This document shows, one piece after another, positions 41,220 through 50,317 of a DNA stretch of 64,000 nt. Source of the stretch: Pseudomonadota bacterium (GTDB lineage Bacteria; Pseudomonadota; Gammaproteobacteria; Steroidobacterales; Steroidobacteraceae). The position numbers and the translations under genes were made by a program. Each line of letters begins with the position of its first letter. Position 1 is the first letter of the stretch. The stretch lies in assembly GCA_023391335.1 (NCBI GenBank), contig JAEWBG010000059.1, positions 1 to 64,000 on the forward strand, given 5' to 3'. The notes under the pieces were generated by a model. The model ran no database searches and was not told the origin of the DNA. It saw nothing but the letters and a program-made list of their open reading frames with translations.

Positions 41220-44087
41220 ATGAGAAGACAACTGCCGCGCCTGCTGCTGACGGGCGCCCTGCTGTCCCCCGCAACGCTTTACGCGCTGGGGTTGGGTGAA
41301 ATCCACACGAACTCCGCTTTGAACCAGCCATTCAATGCTGAGATCGAGTTGATTGGGCCCACCGCAGAAGAGCTGTCGTCACTTAAGGTGGGTCTCGCGA
41401 GCAACGATCTGTTCGCGCGCTACGGCATCGACCGTCCTGCGTTCCTCTCCTCTTTCAATTTCTCGGTGGGTCGCGGGTCTGATGGCCGTCCCACCATCAA
41501 AGTTAGTTCGAATCGTTCGGTTACGGAGCCGTTCGTAACCCTGCTCGTAGAGGCAAGCTGGGGTCGCGGTCGCTTGGTGCGCGAGTACACCGTGCTGCTC
41601 GATCCGCCGGTGTTCATGCCGTCGCAGCCTCAAGCGGCCCCACCGGTAACCACACCGCGTTCGGGCGCGCAGACCGAAGGTCGGATCGAACGTCAGCCAG
41701 CTCCGGCACCTCAAGCTCCAAGTCCAGAATCGACATCAACGCCGTTACCGGCGCCAGCGCCCGAGAGCGCTCCAGCTGCGGCTGCGCCAAGCGAAACGGT
41801 TCCGAGCGAAAGCGCACTTGGCGGCGAATACTCGGTGCAGCGTAACGACACGCTGTTCAGAATCGCGAGCCGCGTTAACCCAGGCCCGCGTCGCGTCGTC
41901 AACCAGACGATGATCGCGCTGTTCCGCGCGAATCCTCAGGCTTTCGGCGGCAATATCAATCGTCTGCGTGCCGGTGCCGTGCTGCGAATTCCGGAGATCT
42001 CGGAAATCGAAGCGATCTCCACGCAAGACGCAACGCAAGAAGTCGCTCGTCAAACGCAAGAGTGGAGTGGCGCGCAGCCGACTGAGACGGTGGAAGAAAG
42101 CAACCGTCTCCGGTTGGTCACACCGGAAGAAGCGCCGACCGCTCCCGCGCCTGCGCCGGCTACCACAGCTCAACCTGAAGCATCGGGCCGAGCGGGTACG
42201 ACTACAGCCCCGAGCCAGGATCGCCGTTTGGGAGTGAATAATCCCGAATTGGCGGGTGCTCAGCAGAACGCTGCGCCGCCTGCACCCGAGGCAGAGACGC
42301 CTCCCGTTACCGAAGAAGCTCCAGCTCCTGTAGCCGAGGAGCCCGCGCCGACTGCCCAAGAGCCTGCGGCCGCACCAGAACAGCAACCCGTGAAGCGGCC
42401 GCCCGCACGTCCAGCGGCGCCACAGCCGGAAGAGCCTTCGCTGATGGAGCGAATCGGCGATTACTGGTGGGTGCTGGTACTGCTCGGCATCGTCGGCGTA
42501 ATCGCGCTGATCGCAAACACGATTCGCAAGCGCCGCGAAGAATCGTCCGACTCGCTCGATTCGCTGCCACCGATGAGCTACGAGCCTGCCGTCGAGCGTT
42601 CGCGCCGGGCGGATTCGTTCGCGATGGACAATGACATCGAAGAACCCGTCGCAGCCGACGACGTGGAAGAACCCGCGCCCGTGACCACGCGTCGCGAACC
42701 GGCGCCGCGAGTTCCTGAGCCAGTTGAACCCGCTTACAACAAGGTGGGCGACGACACCCTCAGCAGCGAAACCTCCGTGCGTCTGGACCAGCAAGATGCG
42801 CTTGCGGAAGCCGACTTCCACATGGCGTACGGCTTGTACGATCAGGCCGCCGATCTGGTGAAAATCGCCATCGAGCGCGAACCGGATCGCCGTGATCTGA
42901 AATTGAAGTTGCTCGAGATCTACTTCGTCTGGGGCAACAAAGAACTGTTCTTGGATACCGCTCGCGATCTGCACTCCACGCGCGATCAGGCGGCGGCCGG
43001 CGAGTGGGACAAGATCGTCATCATGGGCAAGCAGATTGCTCCGGACGATTCGATGTTCAAAGGCGAGTCCGCATCGCCGCATATGGATTTGGTGGACGTC
43101 AACTTGGAAGGCGGCGAAAACCGCGTCGACGTCGATTTGTTCGCAGAGCCTGCAGCCACGGACGAGCCCGCTGGCTTGGATCTCGAATTCGGCAGCGGTG
43201 AGCACAAGGTCGCGAGCGACGGCGAGGATTTCGACCTGCTGTTGAATGAAGAAAAGTCAGGTGTCGAAGACGAGCCCACCCGCGAATTGGATCCGCTCGC
43301 TCGTACGCAAGAAACGCCGACGATCGAATCGCCGATTCTCGATAGGGATTCGACCAAATCACGAACGCTGGACAGCAGCGGCGCCGATCAGACTTCTGAG
43401 ATTTCACTGGATGATCTCGGTCTCGACGTAGATCAAATGGACCAGTCGGGCGCGTTCGAGGAGACGACCAGTCTGGCGCGCGACACTGGATCCACCGAGA
43501 TCGCCCGTCCGATCGCAGACGACGAAATGACCCAGCTGGCTCCATCGCTCAGCAGCATGGATCGCACGATGGAAGCGCCGCGGGTCGAGAAATTCGACAT
43601 CGAAAGCACCGGCACCATCTATATCGATCACGTCGATCTATCGGGTGGCGGTGATACGGTTGAGCAGCGGCGTCCGGACGTTGACTCCACGGCATCACTG
43701 AAGCGCCCCAGCACGCTGGATGTGGATCTTGACGACCTTGGGGCTATCGAAACCAACGACACCATTCGTCACGCACGTCCCGATACAGAATTCTCGGACG
43801 TGTTCGATGACAAGGCCTCAGCGGAGCATCACGTCGATTTGGATGTCGGCGAACCTCTTGCTCACGAGGATTCATCGCCGACCAGCACTCGCGACGTGAA
43901 CGAGATGGAACTGTCCGAACTCGAACCGGTGACGATGAGCGAAGTGGGGACCAAGCTCGATCTCGCTCGTGCCTACATGGATATGGGCGATCCGGATGGA
44001 GCGCGCAGCATTCTCGAAGAGGTTCTCCAGGAAGGTAATCCTGGTCAGAAGCAAGAAGCGAACCGCCTTCTGGAATCGATTCGCTGA
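41220..44087 (+). CDS. fimV: FimV-like pilus assembly/polar organiser protein
   Basis: 955 residues. A signal peptide (cut after about LYALG) leads to the FimV N-terminal domain (GEIHTNSALNQPFNAEIEL), then a LysM peptidoglycan-binding domain near 200-265 (EYSVQRNDTLFRIAS). A Pro/Ala-rich stretch, one membrane segment (about 414-436, YWWVLVLLGIVGVIALI) and a long acidic cytoplasmic region follow. The C-terminal TPR-like FimV domain is KLDLARAYMDMGDPDGARS near 910. FimV links the cell wall to type IV pilus assembly and c-di-GMP/cAMP signalling. The ATG 41220 has a GGGAGAG ribosome binding site; a TTG at 41166 was rejected because the signal peptide begins at 41220. Confidence 0.93.
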   Translation: MRRQLPRLLLTGALLSPATLYALGLGEIHTNSALNQPFNAEIELIGPTAEELSSLKVGLASNDLFARYGIDRPAFLSSFNFSVGRGSDGRPTIKVSSNRSVTEPFVTLLVEASWGRGRLVREYTVLLDPPVFMPSQPQAAPPVTTPRSGAQTEGRIERQPAPAPQAPSPESTSTPLPAPAPESAPAAAAPSETVPSESALGGEYSVQRNDTLFRIASRVNPGPRRVVNQTMIALFRANPQAFGGNINRLRAGAVLRIPEISEIEAISTQDATQEVARQTQEWSGAQPTETVEESNRLRLVTPEEAPTAPAPAPATTAQPEASGRAGTTTAPSQDRRLGVNNPELAGAQQNAAPPAPEAETPPVTEEAPAPVAEEPAPTAQEPAAAPEQQPVKRPPARPAAPQPEEPSLMERIGDYWWVLVLLGIVGVIALIANTIRKRREESSDSLDSLPPMSYEPAVERSRRADSFAMDNDIEEPVAADDVEEPAPVTTRREPAPRVPEPVEPAYNKVGDDTLSSETSVRLDQQDALAEADFHMAYGLYDQAADLVKIAIEREPDRRDLKLKLLEIYFVWGNKELFLDTARDLHSTRDQAAAGEWDKIVIMGKQIAPDDSMFKGESASPHMDLVDVNLEGGENRVDVDLFAEPAATDEPAGLDLEFGSGEHKVASDGEDFDLLLNEEKSGVEDEPTRELDPLARTQETPTIESPILDRDSTKSRTLDSSGADQTSEISLDDLGLDVDQMDQSGAFEETTSLARDTGSTEIARPIADDEMTQLAPSLSSMDRTMEAPRVEKFDIESTGTIYIDHVDLSGGGDTVEQRRPDVDSTASLKRPSTLDVDLDDLGAIETNDTIRHARPDTEFSDVFDDKASAEHHVDLDVGEPLAHEDSSPTSTRDVNEMELSELEPVTMSEVGTKLDLARAYMDMGDPDGARSILEEVLQEGNPGQKQEANRLLESIR

Positions 44088-44096
44088 TTGCTGCGC

Positions 44097-44199
44097 TGGC
44101 TAGAGGCTGGAGGCTATAGGCTGGAGGTAGGCGCACTTCGTGCGCTTCCGGTTTGCTATTCTGACCCCAGCCCCCAGTCTCCCGTCTCCAGCCTCTTCC
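44097..44199. repeat. Mirror cassette, family E
   Basis: The left arm (44097-44130) has GGCTGGAG/AGGCTATAGGCTGGAGG units and the right arm (44163-44199) CCCCAGTCTCCCGTCTCCAGCC. The centre carries its own stem-loop, GCGCAC-TTC-GTGCGC at 44131-44145. The right arm ends 3 bp before the truA ATG. Confidence 0.8.
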
Positions 44200-44202
44200 C
44201 TA

Positions 44203-45012
44203 ATGCCTCGCATTGCGCTCGGACTTGAATACGACGGCAGCGCCTTCCGCGGCTGGCAAGCACAGGCCGATGCGCTCGGCGTGCAAACTCCTCTCGAACA
44301 GGCCCTCTCGCGGGTGGCCGATCATCCCATTGAAGTGACGGCTGCAGGCCGCACAGACGCGGGCGTTCACGCCAGCATGCAGGTTGTGCATTTCGACACG
44401 GAGTCAGTGCGCACCGCGCGGGGGTGGGTGCTCGGTGCAAACACCAACCTGCCTCCTCAGATCAGCGCCCTGTGGGCTCAGGAAGTGCCTCCTGCTTTTC
44501 ATGCTCGCTACAGCGCGTTGGCTCGCCGCTATCGCTACTTGATTCTGAATCGCGGCTCGCGCCCGGCTTTGGATGCCAACCGCGTGTGTTGGATTCGAGA
44601 TGCGCTCGATGCGCCGAGGATGCACGAAGCTGCGCAACTCTTGATCGGAGAGCACGATTTCTCTTCGTTTCGCGCAGCCGAGTGCCAAGCGCGAACCCCG
44701 ATGCGCTGTGTCTATCGAATCGATGTCACCCGCGAGCGTGAGTTCGTGACGTTGGATGTCACCGCCAACGCGTTCTTACATCACATGGTGCGCAATATCG
44801 CTGGCGTCCTGATTGCGATTGGCGTCGGCGAACGACCGATCGAGTGGGTTGCAGAGGTCTTATCTGCGCGTGATCGCAAACAGGGCGGGGTCACTGCCGC
44901 ACCTGGAGGGTTGTACCTCGCCGGGGTTCGCTATGCCGAGTCCCTACGCTTACCCAGTGAGAGCAGCCAATCCTGGGTCGCGGCTTGCCGCGCAAAGCCA
45001 GACGAAGTATAG
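44203..45012 (+). CDS. truA: tRNA pseudouridine synthase A
   Basis: Makes pseudouridine at positions 38-40 of tRNA anticodon arms. 269 residues from ATG 44203; the longer frame reads through the repeat. Catalytic Asp52 is in AAGRTDAGVHAS; FLHHMVRNIAG is a second signature. No Shine-Dalgarno sequence precedes it. It follows fimV as in Pseudomonas, but the trpF that often follows truA is absent: accD starts 76 bp later. Confidence 0.96.
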   Translation: MPRIALGLEYDGSAFRGWQAQADALGVQTPLEQALSRVADHPIEVTAAGRTDAGVHASMQVVHFDTESVRTARGWVLGANTNLPPQISALWAQEVPPAFHARYSALARRYRYLILNRGSRPALDANRVCWIRDALDAPRMHEAAQLLIGEHDFSSFRAAECQARTPMRCVYRIDVTREREFVTLDVTANAFLHHMVRNIAGVLIAIGVGERPIEWVAEVLSARDRKQGGVTAAPGGLYLAGVRYAESLRLPSESSQSWVAACRAKPDEV

Positions 45013-45088
45013 ATGCGCACTCTTTTGGACCGCCGCAATGCAGGCGTGAGCGGCCCTAAGCTCGTTGAGAAATAAAGGGTTTCGATAG

Positions 45089-45952
45089 ATGACTTGGTTC
45101 GAGAAGATCATGCCTTCGCGTATCAAAACCGAACGCCGAACGCGCTCGGTTCCCGAAGGCTTGTGGATGAAATGCACCGCGTGCGATGCGGTGCTGTATC
45201 GCGCAGAGCTCGAACGCAACATGCATGTGTGTCCGAAATGCGGTCATCACATGCGTATCGGCGGTCGCGAACGCTTGGAGCACTTCCTGGACCCAGAAGG
45301 GGCTGAAGAGCTTGCCGCGAACGTCGAGCCCGAAGATCCGCTGAAGTTTCGCGATACGAAAAAATATCGCGATCGAGTTCTCCAGGCGCAGAAGACCACG
45401 CAAGAACGGGATGCGCTGATCGTGATGAGCGGGACGCTGCACGGGCTGCCGATTGTCGCCTGCGCATTCGAGTTTACTTTCATGGGCGGATCGATGGGTT
45501 CGGTCGTAGGCGAGCGATTCGTGCGTGCGGTCGAACATTGCTTGGAACATCGCAAACCGCTCATCTGCTTTTCTGCAAGCGGCGGTGCCCGGATGCAAGA
45601 AGCGTTGTTGTCGCTCCTGCAGATGGCGAAAACGAGTGCTGCGCTGGCGCGCATGGCCGAAGCGCGCTTGCCCTACATCTCAGTGTTGACTGATCCGACT
45701 ACGGGTGGCGTCTCGGCGAGCTTGGCGATGCTCGGCGACGTCAACATCGGCGAGCCTAAAGCGCTGATCGGATTCGCTGGTGCGCGCGTGATTCAGCAGA
45801 CCGTTCGCGAGACGCTGCCGGAAGGATTTCAACGCAGCGAATTTCTGTTAGAGCACGGCGCCATCGACATGATCGTGGATCGGCGCGACATGCGCGATCG
45901 TATCGCGGGCTTGCTGACGATGTTCCTGCAAAAACCCGCACCGCAGGCCTGA
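45089..45952 (+). CDS. accD: Acetyl-CoA carboxylase carboxyltransferase beta subunit
   Basis: Transfers CO2 from carboxybiotin to acetyl-CoA, with AccA. 287 residues. The zinc ribbon uses Cys29-x2-Cys32 and Cys48-x2-Cys51; the carboxyltransferase core contains GGARMQEALLSLLQMAK and TTGGVSASLAMLGD. It sits upstream of folC, a widespread arrangement. Confidence 0.98.
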   Translation: MTWFEKIMPSRIKTERRTRSVPEGLWMKCTACDAVLYRAELERNMHVCPKCGHHMRIGGRERLEHFLDPEGAEELAANVEPEDPLKFRDTKKYRDRVLQAQKTTQERDALIVMSGTLHGLPIVACAFEFTFMGGSMGSVVGERFVRAVEHCLEHRKPLICFSASGGARMQEALLSLLQMAKTSAALARMAEARLPYISVLTDPTTGGVSASLAMLGDVNIGEPKALIGFAGARVIQQTVRETLPEGFQRSEFLLEHGAIDMIVDRRDMRDRIAGLLTMFLQKPAPQA

Positions 45953-46045
45953 TCTGCGCCGCGCGGTTGGGTGGAATTCGTAGGGCTTCGAACCGCGCCG
46001 CAGCAGCATCCGATTGTTCATTCTCAACGAGTTCAGTTCGCTTCC

Positions 46046-47317
46046 ATGAAGCACGCGACGCTTGCGGATTGGCTGTCATGGCAAGAGACGCTTCATCCGA
46101 GAGCGATCGATTTGGGCCTCGAGCGGCTGCAGCGCACGCTTTTGCGTCTTCGCTGGCAGCGTCCGACGTGCCCTGTCATTACGGTAGCGGGCACGAATGG
46201 CAAAGGCTCTACGGTTGCGCTGCTCGCGCGGATCTATGCGGAACAGGGCTATCGGACCGCAACCTTCACGTCACCCCATCTTCTTCAGTACAACGAACGC
46301 ATTTGTATCTCCGAGCATCCGGTTTCCGACGAATCGCTCATCGCGACTTTCGAGCGAATCGATGCGGCACGCGAGGATGAGACGCTCACGTTCTTCGAAT
46401 TCAATACGCTCGCTGCACTGTTGATCTTCGAAACCGCTAAGCCGGATCTTGTGATTCTCGAGGTCGGCATGGGGGGGCGGCTTGATGCGGTAAACATCGT
46501 CGATGCCGACGTGGCAGTGATTACCTCGATCGCCCTGGATCACTGCGAGTGGTTGGGAACTGACGTCGAAGCGATCGGCCGCGAAAAGGCCGGAATCATG
46601 AGGGCCGGGCGGCCTGTGATGTTCGGCGACAGGGCAATGCCCAAGTCGATAACCGCCGTCGCATCCGACGTGGGCGCGGTGCTCTTTCGACTCGGGGCAG
46701 AGTTCGACTGGCAGCGCAATGGCGATGAATGGAATTGGCGCGGACTCGGCACGGCATTCTCGAATCTGCCGCGCCCCGCGTTGCATGGTGAGATTCAATA
46801 CAACAACGCATCCGCAGTGCTGGCGACCATCGCCGCACTTGGAGATCGGTTGCCGGTCGAACCTGCGGCGATTGATCGAGGCCTTCGCACCGTGAACTTG
46901 CGGGGCCGCTTCGAGGCCGTTCCAAATCCCAGAAGTGCCGCGCGATGGATCGTCGATGTCGCTCACAATCCAGCAGCTGCACAGACGCTGGCAGCTCAAC
47001 TTGAGCGCGCACCGACTACGGGCCGAACCATTGCGGTGTGCGGAATACTCGGCGACAAGGACGTGGAGGGCGTCGTGGCGACCCTCAAAGATCGCGTTGA
47101 TGTGTGGATCGTCTGCAGTCTGGCGAGCGCCAGAGCATTGCCGGTTTCAGATCTCGCTGCCCGATTCGGTTCCGCCGGGGTAACAGTGGCTCATCGAGCG
47201 GATGATGTTACGAGCGCGTGCGCGATTGCAGAGCGGATAGCGCAGTCCGACGACCGAGTCATCGTGTTTGGGTCTTTCCTGACCGCCGCCGCGGCGATCG
47301 AGTACTTGGGCCGCTGA
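46046..47317 (+). CDS. folC: Dihydrofolate synthase/folylpolyglutamate synthase
   Basis: Adds glutamate to dihydropteroate and to folates. 423 residues from ATG 46046 (MKHATLADWLSWQETLHP); an in-frame ATG at 45971 is less likely. The P-loop GTNGKGSTVALLAR, Mur-ligase motif LEVGMGGRLDAVN, LDHCEWLG and VDVAHNPAAAQ are intact. It lies between accD and a SPOR-domain gene, the gammaproteobacterial order. Confidence 0.96.
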   Translation: MKHATLADWLSWQETLHPRAIDLGLERLQRTLLRLRWQRPTCPVITVAGTNGKGSTVALLARIYAEQGYRTATFTSPHLLQYNERICISEHPVSDESLIATFERIDAAREDETLTFFEFNTLAALLIFETAKPDLVILEVGMGGRLDAVNIVDADVAVITSIALDHCEWLGTDVEAIGREKAGIMRAGRPVMFGDRAMPKSITAVASDVGAVLFRLGAEFDWQRNGDEWNWRGLGTAFSNLPRPALHGEIQYNNASAVLATIAALGDRLPVEPAAIDRGLRTVNLRGRFEAVPNPRSAARWIVDVAHNPAAAQTLAAQLERAPTTGRTIAVCGILGDKDVEGVVATLKDRVDVWIVCSLASARALPVSDLAARFGSAGVTVAHRADDVTSACAIAERIAQSDDRVIVFGSFLTAAAAIEYLGR

Positions 47318-47386
47318 AACGCATTCTGTTGAATGGCCTGTCGATAGCGGAGGATAGAAACTCGCATCGAACCCGTGTCGCCCTTT

Positions 47387-47392
47387 TATACT
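47387..47392 (+). promoter_or_regulatory. Possible -10 box before the SPOR gene
   Basis: TATACT followed by TCGCGCCG and the GTG start only 8 bp on. If used, the transcript would be almost leaderless. Confidence 0.25.
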
Positions 47393-47399
47393 TCGCGCC

Positions 47400-48104
47400 G
47401 TGGAGCGACTCGTAAAAGAACGTCTGGTTGGCGCCGCAGTGCTGCTTGCAGCTGCCGTGATTCTCATTCCAGAAATGCTGTCCGGCCCGAAGCACGAGCA
47501 GGCGAGGCCGTCTGCTGCGCTTCCCGACAACTCGCCGACGAAGACTTACACGATCGATCTCAGTCAACCTGCGCAAGCCCCGGCGGTTTCAAGCGCCCCT
47601 GAGCAAGCAGAGACGACCGCTGCGCCTCCTCCCGAGTCAGCTGATTTGCAGTCGCTCACCCCGATTGAGGCGAGCCCTGAATCGACTGTGCAGCAAAGCG
47701 AATCGACGCCTCAGGAATCTCATACGTCGACTAGCAGACCCGCACCCGACGTTCAGGCGCAAGCGTCGCGCCCCGCTGCTGCTGTACCGATGGCCGCAAA
47801 GCCCGCGCCAGAGCCGAGCGCATCCACTGCGAAACCAGCACCCGTTGCTTCCGATCGGACCGTCCCCACATCCAGGGGCTGGGCAGTTCAGCTGGGCAGC
47901 TTCTCGAAGCGAGAGACCGCGGAGCATCTGGCCCAGCAGGTCAGCAGCAAGGGGCACAAAGCGTTTGTGATGCCGGTGAAGTCAGGGAACGGTACTTTGT
48001 ATCGCGTTCGAGTAGGGCCGCTGCAGGATCGGGCCGCGGCTGACGCCCTGCAGCGTCAGCTCAAGAGCGAGAACTCCGGCGCCACTGTCGTGCCTCATCC
48101 TTGA
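47400..48104 (+). CDS. SPOR-domain membrane protein (DedD-like)
   Basis: 234 residues from GTG. One N-terminal membrane segment (about 9-27, LVGAAVLLAAAVILIPEML), then a Pro/Ala/Ser-rich linker to about 150. A C-terminal SPOR domain (GWAVQLGSFSKRETAEHL to the end) binds denuded septal peptidoglycan. Position between folC and cvpA matches DedD, a non-essential division protein. Sequence in the linker is low complexity, so only the ends are diagnostic. Confidence 0.88.
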   Translation: MERLVKERLVGAAVLLAAAVILIPEMLSGPKHEQARPSAALPDNSPTKTYTIDLSQPAQAPAVSSAPEQAETTAAPPPESADLQSLTPIEASPESTVQQSESTPQESHTSTSRPAPDVQAQASRPAAAVPMAAKPAPEPSASTAKPAPVASDRTVPTSRGWAVQLGSFSKRETAEHLAQQVSSKGHKAFVMPVKSGNGTLYRVRVGPLQDRAAADALQRQLKSENSGATVVPHP

Positions 48105-48147
48105 GCGGAATTGGGACGCTTCTTGGGCACGTTCGAAGGGGCACTGG

Positions 48148-48153
48148 TAGAAT
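48148..48153 (+). promoter_or_regulatory. Putative -10 box for cvpA-purF
   Basis: TAGAAT followed by CTGCGCCGCCGC, 91 bp before the cvpA ATG. TTGGGC about 19 bp upstream may be a weak -35. Confidence 0.4.
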
Positions 48154-48244
48154 CTGCGCCGCCGCATCGGCATCGCTGTATGCGAGCCTTTCGGCATTCC
48201 TCATGTCGCCTTTCGTCCGTTAGTCTCAGTTCGCATCGCCGCCT

Positions 48245-48778
48245 ATGAATGGTGCTGATTACTTGATCTTGGGCGTGCTCGTCGCATCGATGGCCCTTGG
48301 CATGGTGCGAGGCTTTGTGCGCGAAGCGATCGGGTTGTTGGCATGGTTGGGCGGCTTGTGGTTGGCATGGCGCTATGCGCCGTTGGTCGAGCACTACTTG
48401 GGCGGCGCAGTCGGCAAACCGCCTGCGAGCACCTGGACTGCACGTCTTTTAATTCTCCTCGCCGTGTTGATCGTCGGCTGGCTCTTTGCTGCCGCGCTGA
48501 GTTATCTGCTCAGACATTCGGGTCTGAGCTTGCTGGTGGATCGATTGCTGGGTCTGTTCTTCGGTGTCGTACGCGGTGCCGTCGTGATTGCAGTCTTCGT
48601 CCTGCTCGCCCAGTTCGTGGAACTACCGCGCGTCGGATGGTGGAAACAATCTCGATTGCTTCCTTATGCGGAAGAAGCTGCGGGCTGGCTGCAAACCTTC
48701 GCCGAAACAGGCATGAACTTGGTTGACGTCAAGGCGCATCGCACCGATGCGAGTGGGCGTCATATCGTGAGGAGCTGA
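48245..48778 (+). CDS. cvpA: CvpA family membrane protein
   Basis: 177 residues with four hydrophobic segments, the colicin V production protein family. The N-terminus MNGADYLILGVLVASMALG and GMVRGFVREAIGLLAW are typical. Its role is unclear; homologues affect envelope homeostasis. purF starts 2 bp downstream, the classic cvpA-purF pair. Confidence 0.93.
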   Translation: MNGADYLILGVLVASMALGMVRGFVREAIGLLAWLGGLWLAWRYAPLVEHYLGGAVGKPPASTWTARLLILLAVLIVGWLFAAALSYLLRHSGLSLLVDRLLGLFFGVVRGAVVIAVFVLLAQFVELPRVGWWKQSRLLPYAEEAAGWLQTFAETGMNLVDVKAHRTDASGRHIVRS

Positions 48779-48780
48779 TC

Positions 48781-50292
48781 ATGTGCGGTATTGTCGGAAT
48801 CGTTGGCCATTCGCCTGCGAATCAACAGTTGTACGACGCACTGACGGTGCTGCAACATCGCGGTCAGGATGCTGCAGGCATCATGACCTGCCACGAAGGC
48901 GAACTGTTTCTGCGTAAGCAGACAGGTCTGGTGCGCGATGTGTTCCAGCATCGGCACATGTTGGCGCTCAAGGGCAATATCGGCATCGGCCATGTGCGCT
49001 ATCCCACCGCAGGTTGCGATACCTCCTCAGAAGCGCAGCCATTCTTCGTCAACTCACCCTACGGAATTTGCCTCGGTCACAATGGCAACCTCACGAACGC
49101 GACTGAACTCGCTGAAGTGCTGATTCGCGAAGATCGTCGCCATCTCAACACGAGCTCGGATTCGGAAGTCCTGCTCAACGTGTTGGCGAGCGAGTTGTCG
49201 CACGCAGGCACGCCGCGCGCTTCGGCCCAAGATATTTTCAGTGCGGTGAGCGCAGTCTATCGACGCGCGCGCGGCGGGTTTGCGGTGGTTTCGATGATCG
49301 TGGGCCATGGGTTGCTTGGATTCCGCGATCCACATGGCATTCGCCCGCTTGTTATCGGGCGCCGCGACCACGCGCAGGGTCCTGAGTACATGCTGGCATC
49401 CGAAAGCGTCGCGCTCGATCAAGCTGGATTCACTTTGTTGCGCGACGTTGGGCCGGGCGAAGCGGTGTTCATCGATGAACATGGACGCTTTTATTCGCAG
49501 CAATGCGTGGCGGTCGATCGCCACACGCCCTGCATCTTCGAATACGTTTATTTCGCGCGACCCGATTCCATCATCGACAACATCTCGGTACATAAAGCGC
49601 GATTGCGTATGGGCGACCTGCTTGCCGAAAAAATTCGTCGCGTCTGGCCGGATCACGACATCGATGTGGTAATTCCGATTCCCGACACGAGTCGCACCGC
49701 CGCTGTCCAAGTGGCGCAACTGCTCGGCATCAAGTATCGCGAAGGGTTCGTGAAGAATCGCTACATTGGCCGCACGTTCATCATGCCGGGTCAGGAGCAG
49801 CGCGCGAAATCGGTACGCTCGAAGCTGAATGTGATCGATCTGGAGTTCCGCGGTAAGAATGTGCTGCTGATCGATGACTCCATCGTGCGCGGTACAACTT
49901 CCGCGCAAATCATCGACCTGGCTCGTGAGGCTGGCGCGCGCCGCGTGTACTTCGCCTCCGCCGCACCGCCGGTGCGTTATGCGAACGTATATGGCATCGA
50001 TATGCCGGCGAGTTCTGAGCTCGTCGCTGCCGGGCGCACGGAAGAAGAAGTGGCACGCTTGATCGGCGCTGACCGGTTGATCTATCAGGATCTCGAAGAT
50101 CTCATCCGGGCCTGCACGCATCACGATTCGCAGATCCACGCGTTCGATGACTCGTGCTTCTCCGGCAACTACGTCACGGGCGATGTCACGCCTGAATATT
50201 TGGCGAGACTGCAACAAGAGCGCTCAGATTTGGCCAAGGCGCAGCGACGTCAAGTCAATCGCAGTTCGTTGAAAGCGATACGCGCGGTCTGA
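48781..50292 (+). CDS. purF: Amidophosphoribosyltransferase
   Basis: First committed step of purine synthesis, PRPP plus glutamine to phosphoribosylamine. 503 residues. Cys2 (MCGIVGIVG) becomes the N-terminal glutaminase nucleophile after Met removal. The glutaminase domain has GIGHVRYPTAG and GHNGNLTNA; the PRPP-binding loop is VLLIDDSIVRGTTS. GAGG precedes the ATG at good spacing. With purL it brackets the window. Confidence 0.98.
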   Translation: MCGIVGIVGHSPANQQLYDALTVLQHRGQDAAGIMTCHEGELFLRKQTGLVRDVFQHRHMLALKGNIGIGHVRYPTAGCDTSSEAQPFFVNSPYGICLGHNGNLTNATELAEVLIREDRRHLNTSSDSEVLLNVLASELSHAGTPRASAQDIFSAVSAVYRRARGGFAVVSMIVGHGLLGFRDPHGIRPLVIGRRDHAQGPEYMLASESVALDQAGFTLLRDVGPGEAVFIDEHGRFYSQQCVAVDRHTPCIFEYVYFARPDSIIDNISVHKARLRMGDLLAEKIRRVWPDHDIDVVIPIPDTSRTAAVQVAQLLGIKYREGFVKNRYIGRTFIMPGQEQRAKSVRSKLNVIDLEFRGKNVLLIDDSIVRGTTSAQIIDLAREAGARRVYFASAAPPVRYANVYGIDMPASSELVAAGRTEEEVARLIGADRLIYQDLEDLIRACTHHDSQIHAFDDSCFSGNYVTGDVTPEYLARLQQERSDLAKAQRRQVNRSSLKAIRAV

Positions 50293-50317
50293 CGCTGCTC
50301 TCACGTCAAGTCTTCGC

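Noticed and set aside
41745..43205. Long minus-strand open frame (486 codons) opposite fimV
   Set aside because: It mirrors the Pro/Ala/Glu-rich region of fimV, giving Arg/Cys/Gly-rich low-complexity protein with no recognisable domain. fimV has full domain support.
49054..50217. Minus-strand open frame (387 codons) opposite purF
   Set aside because: Antisense shadow of purF; no domain or ribosome binding site.
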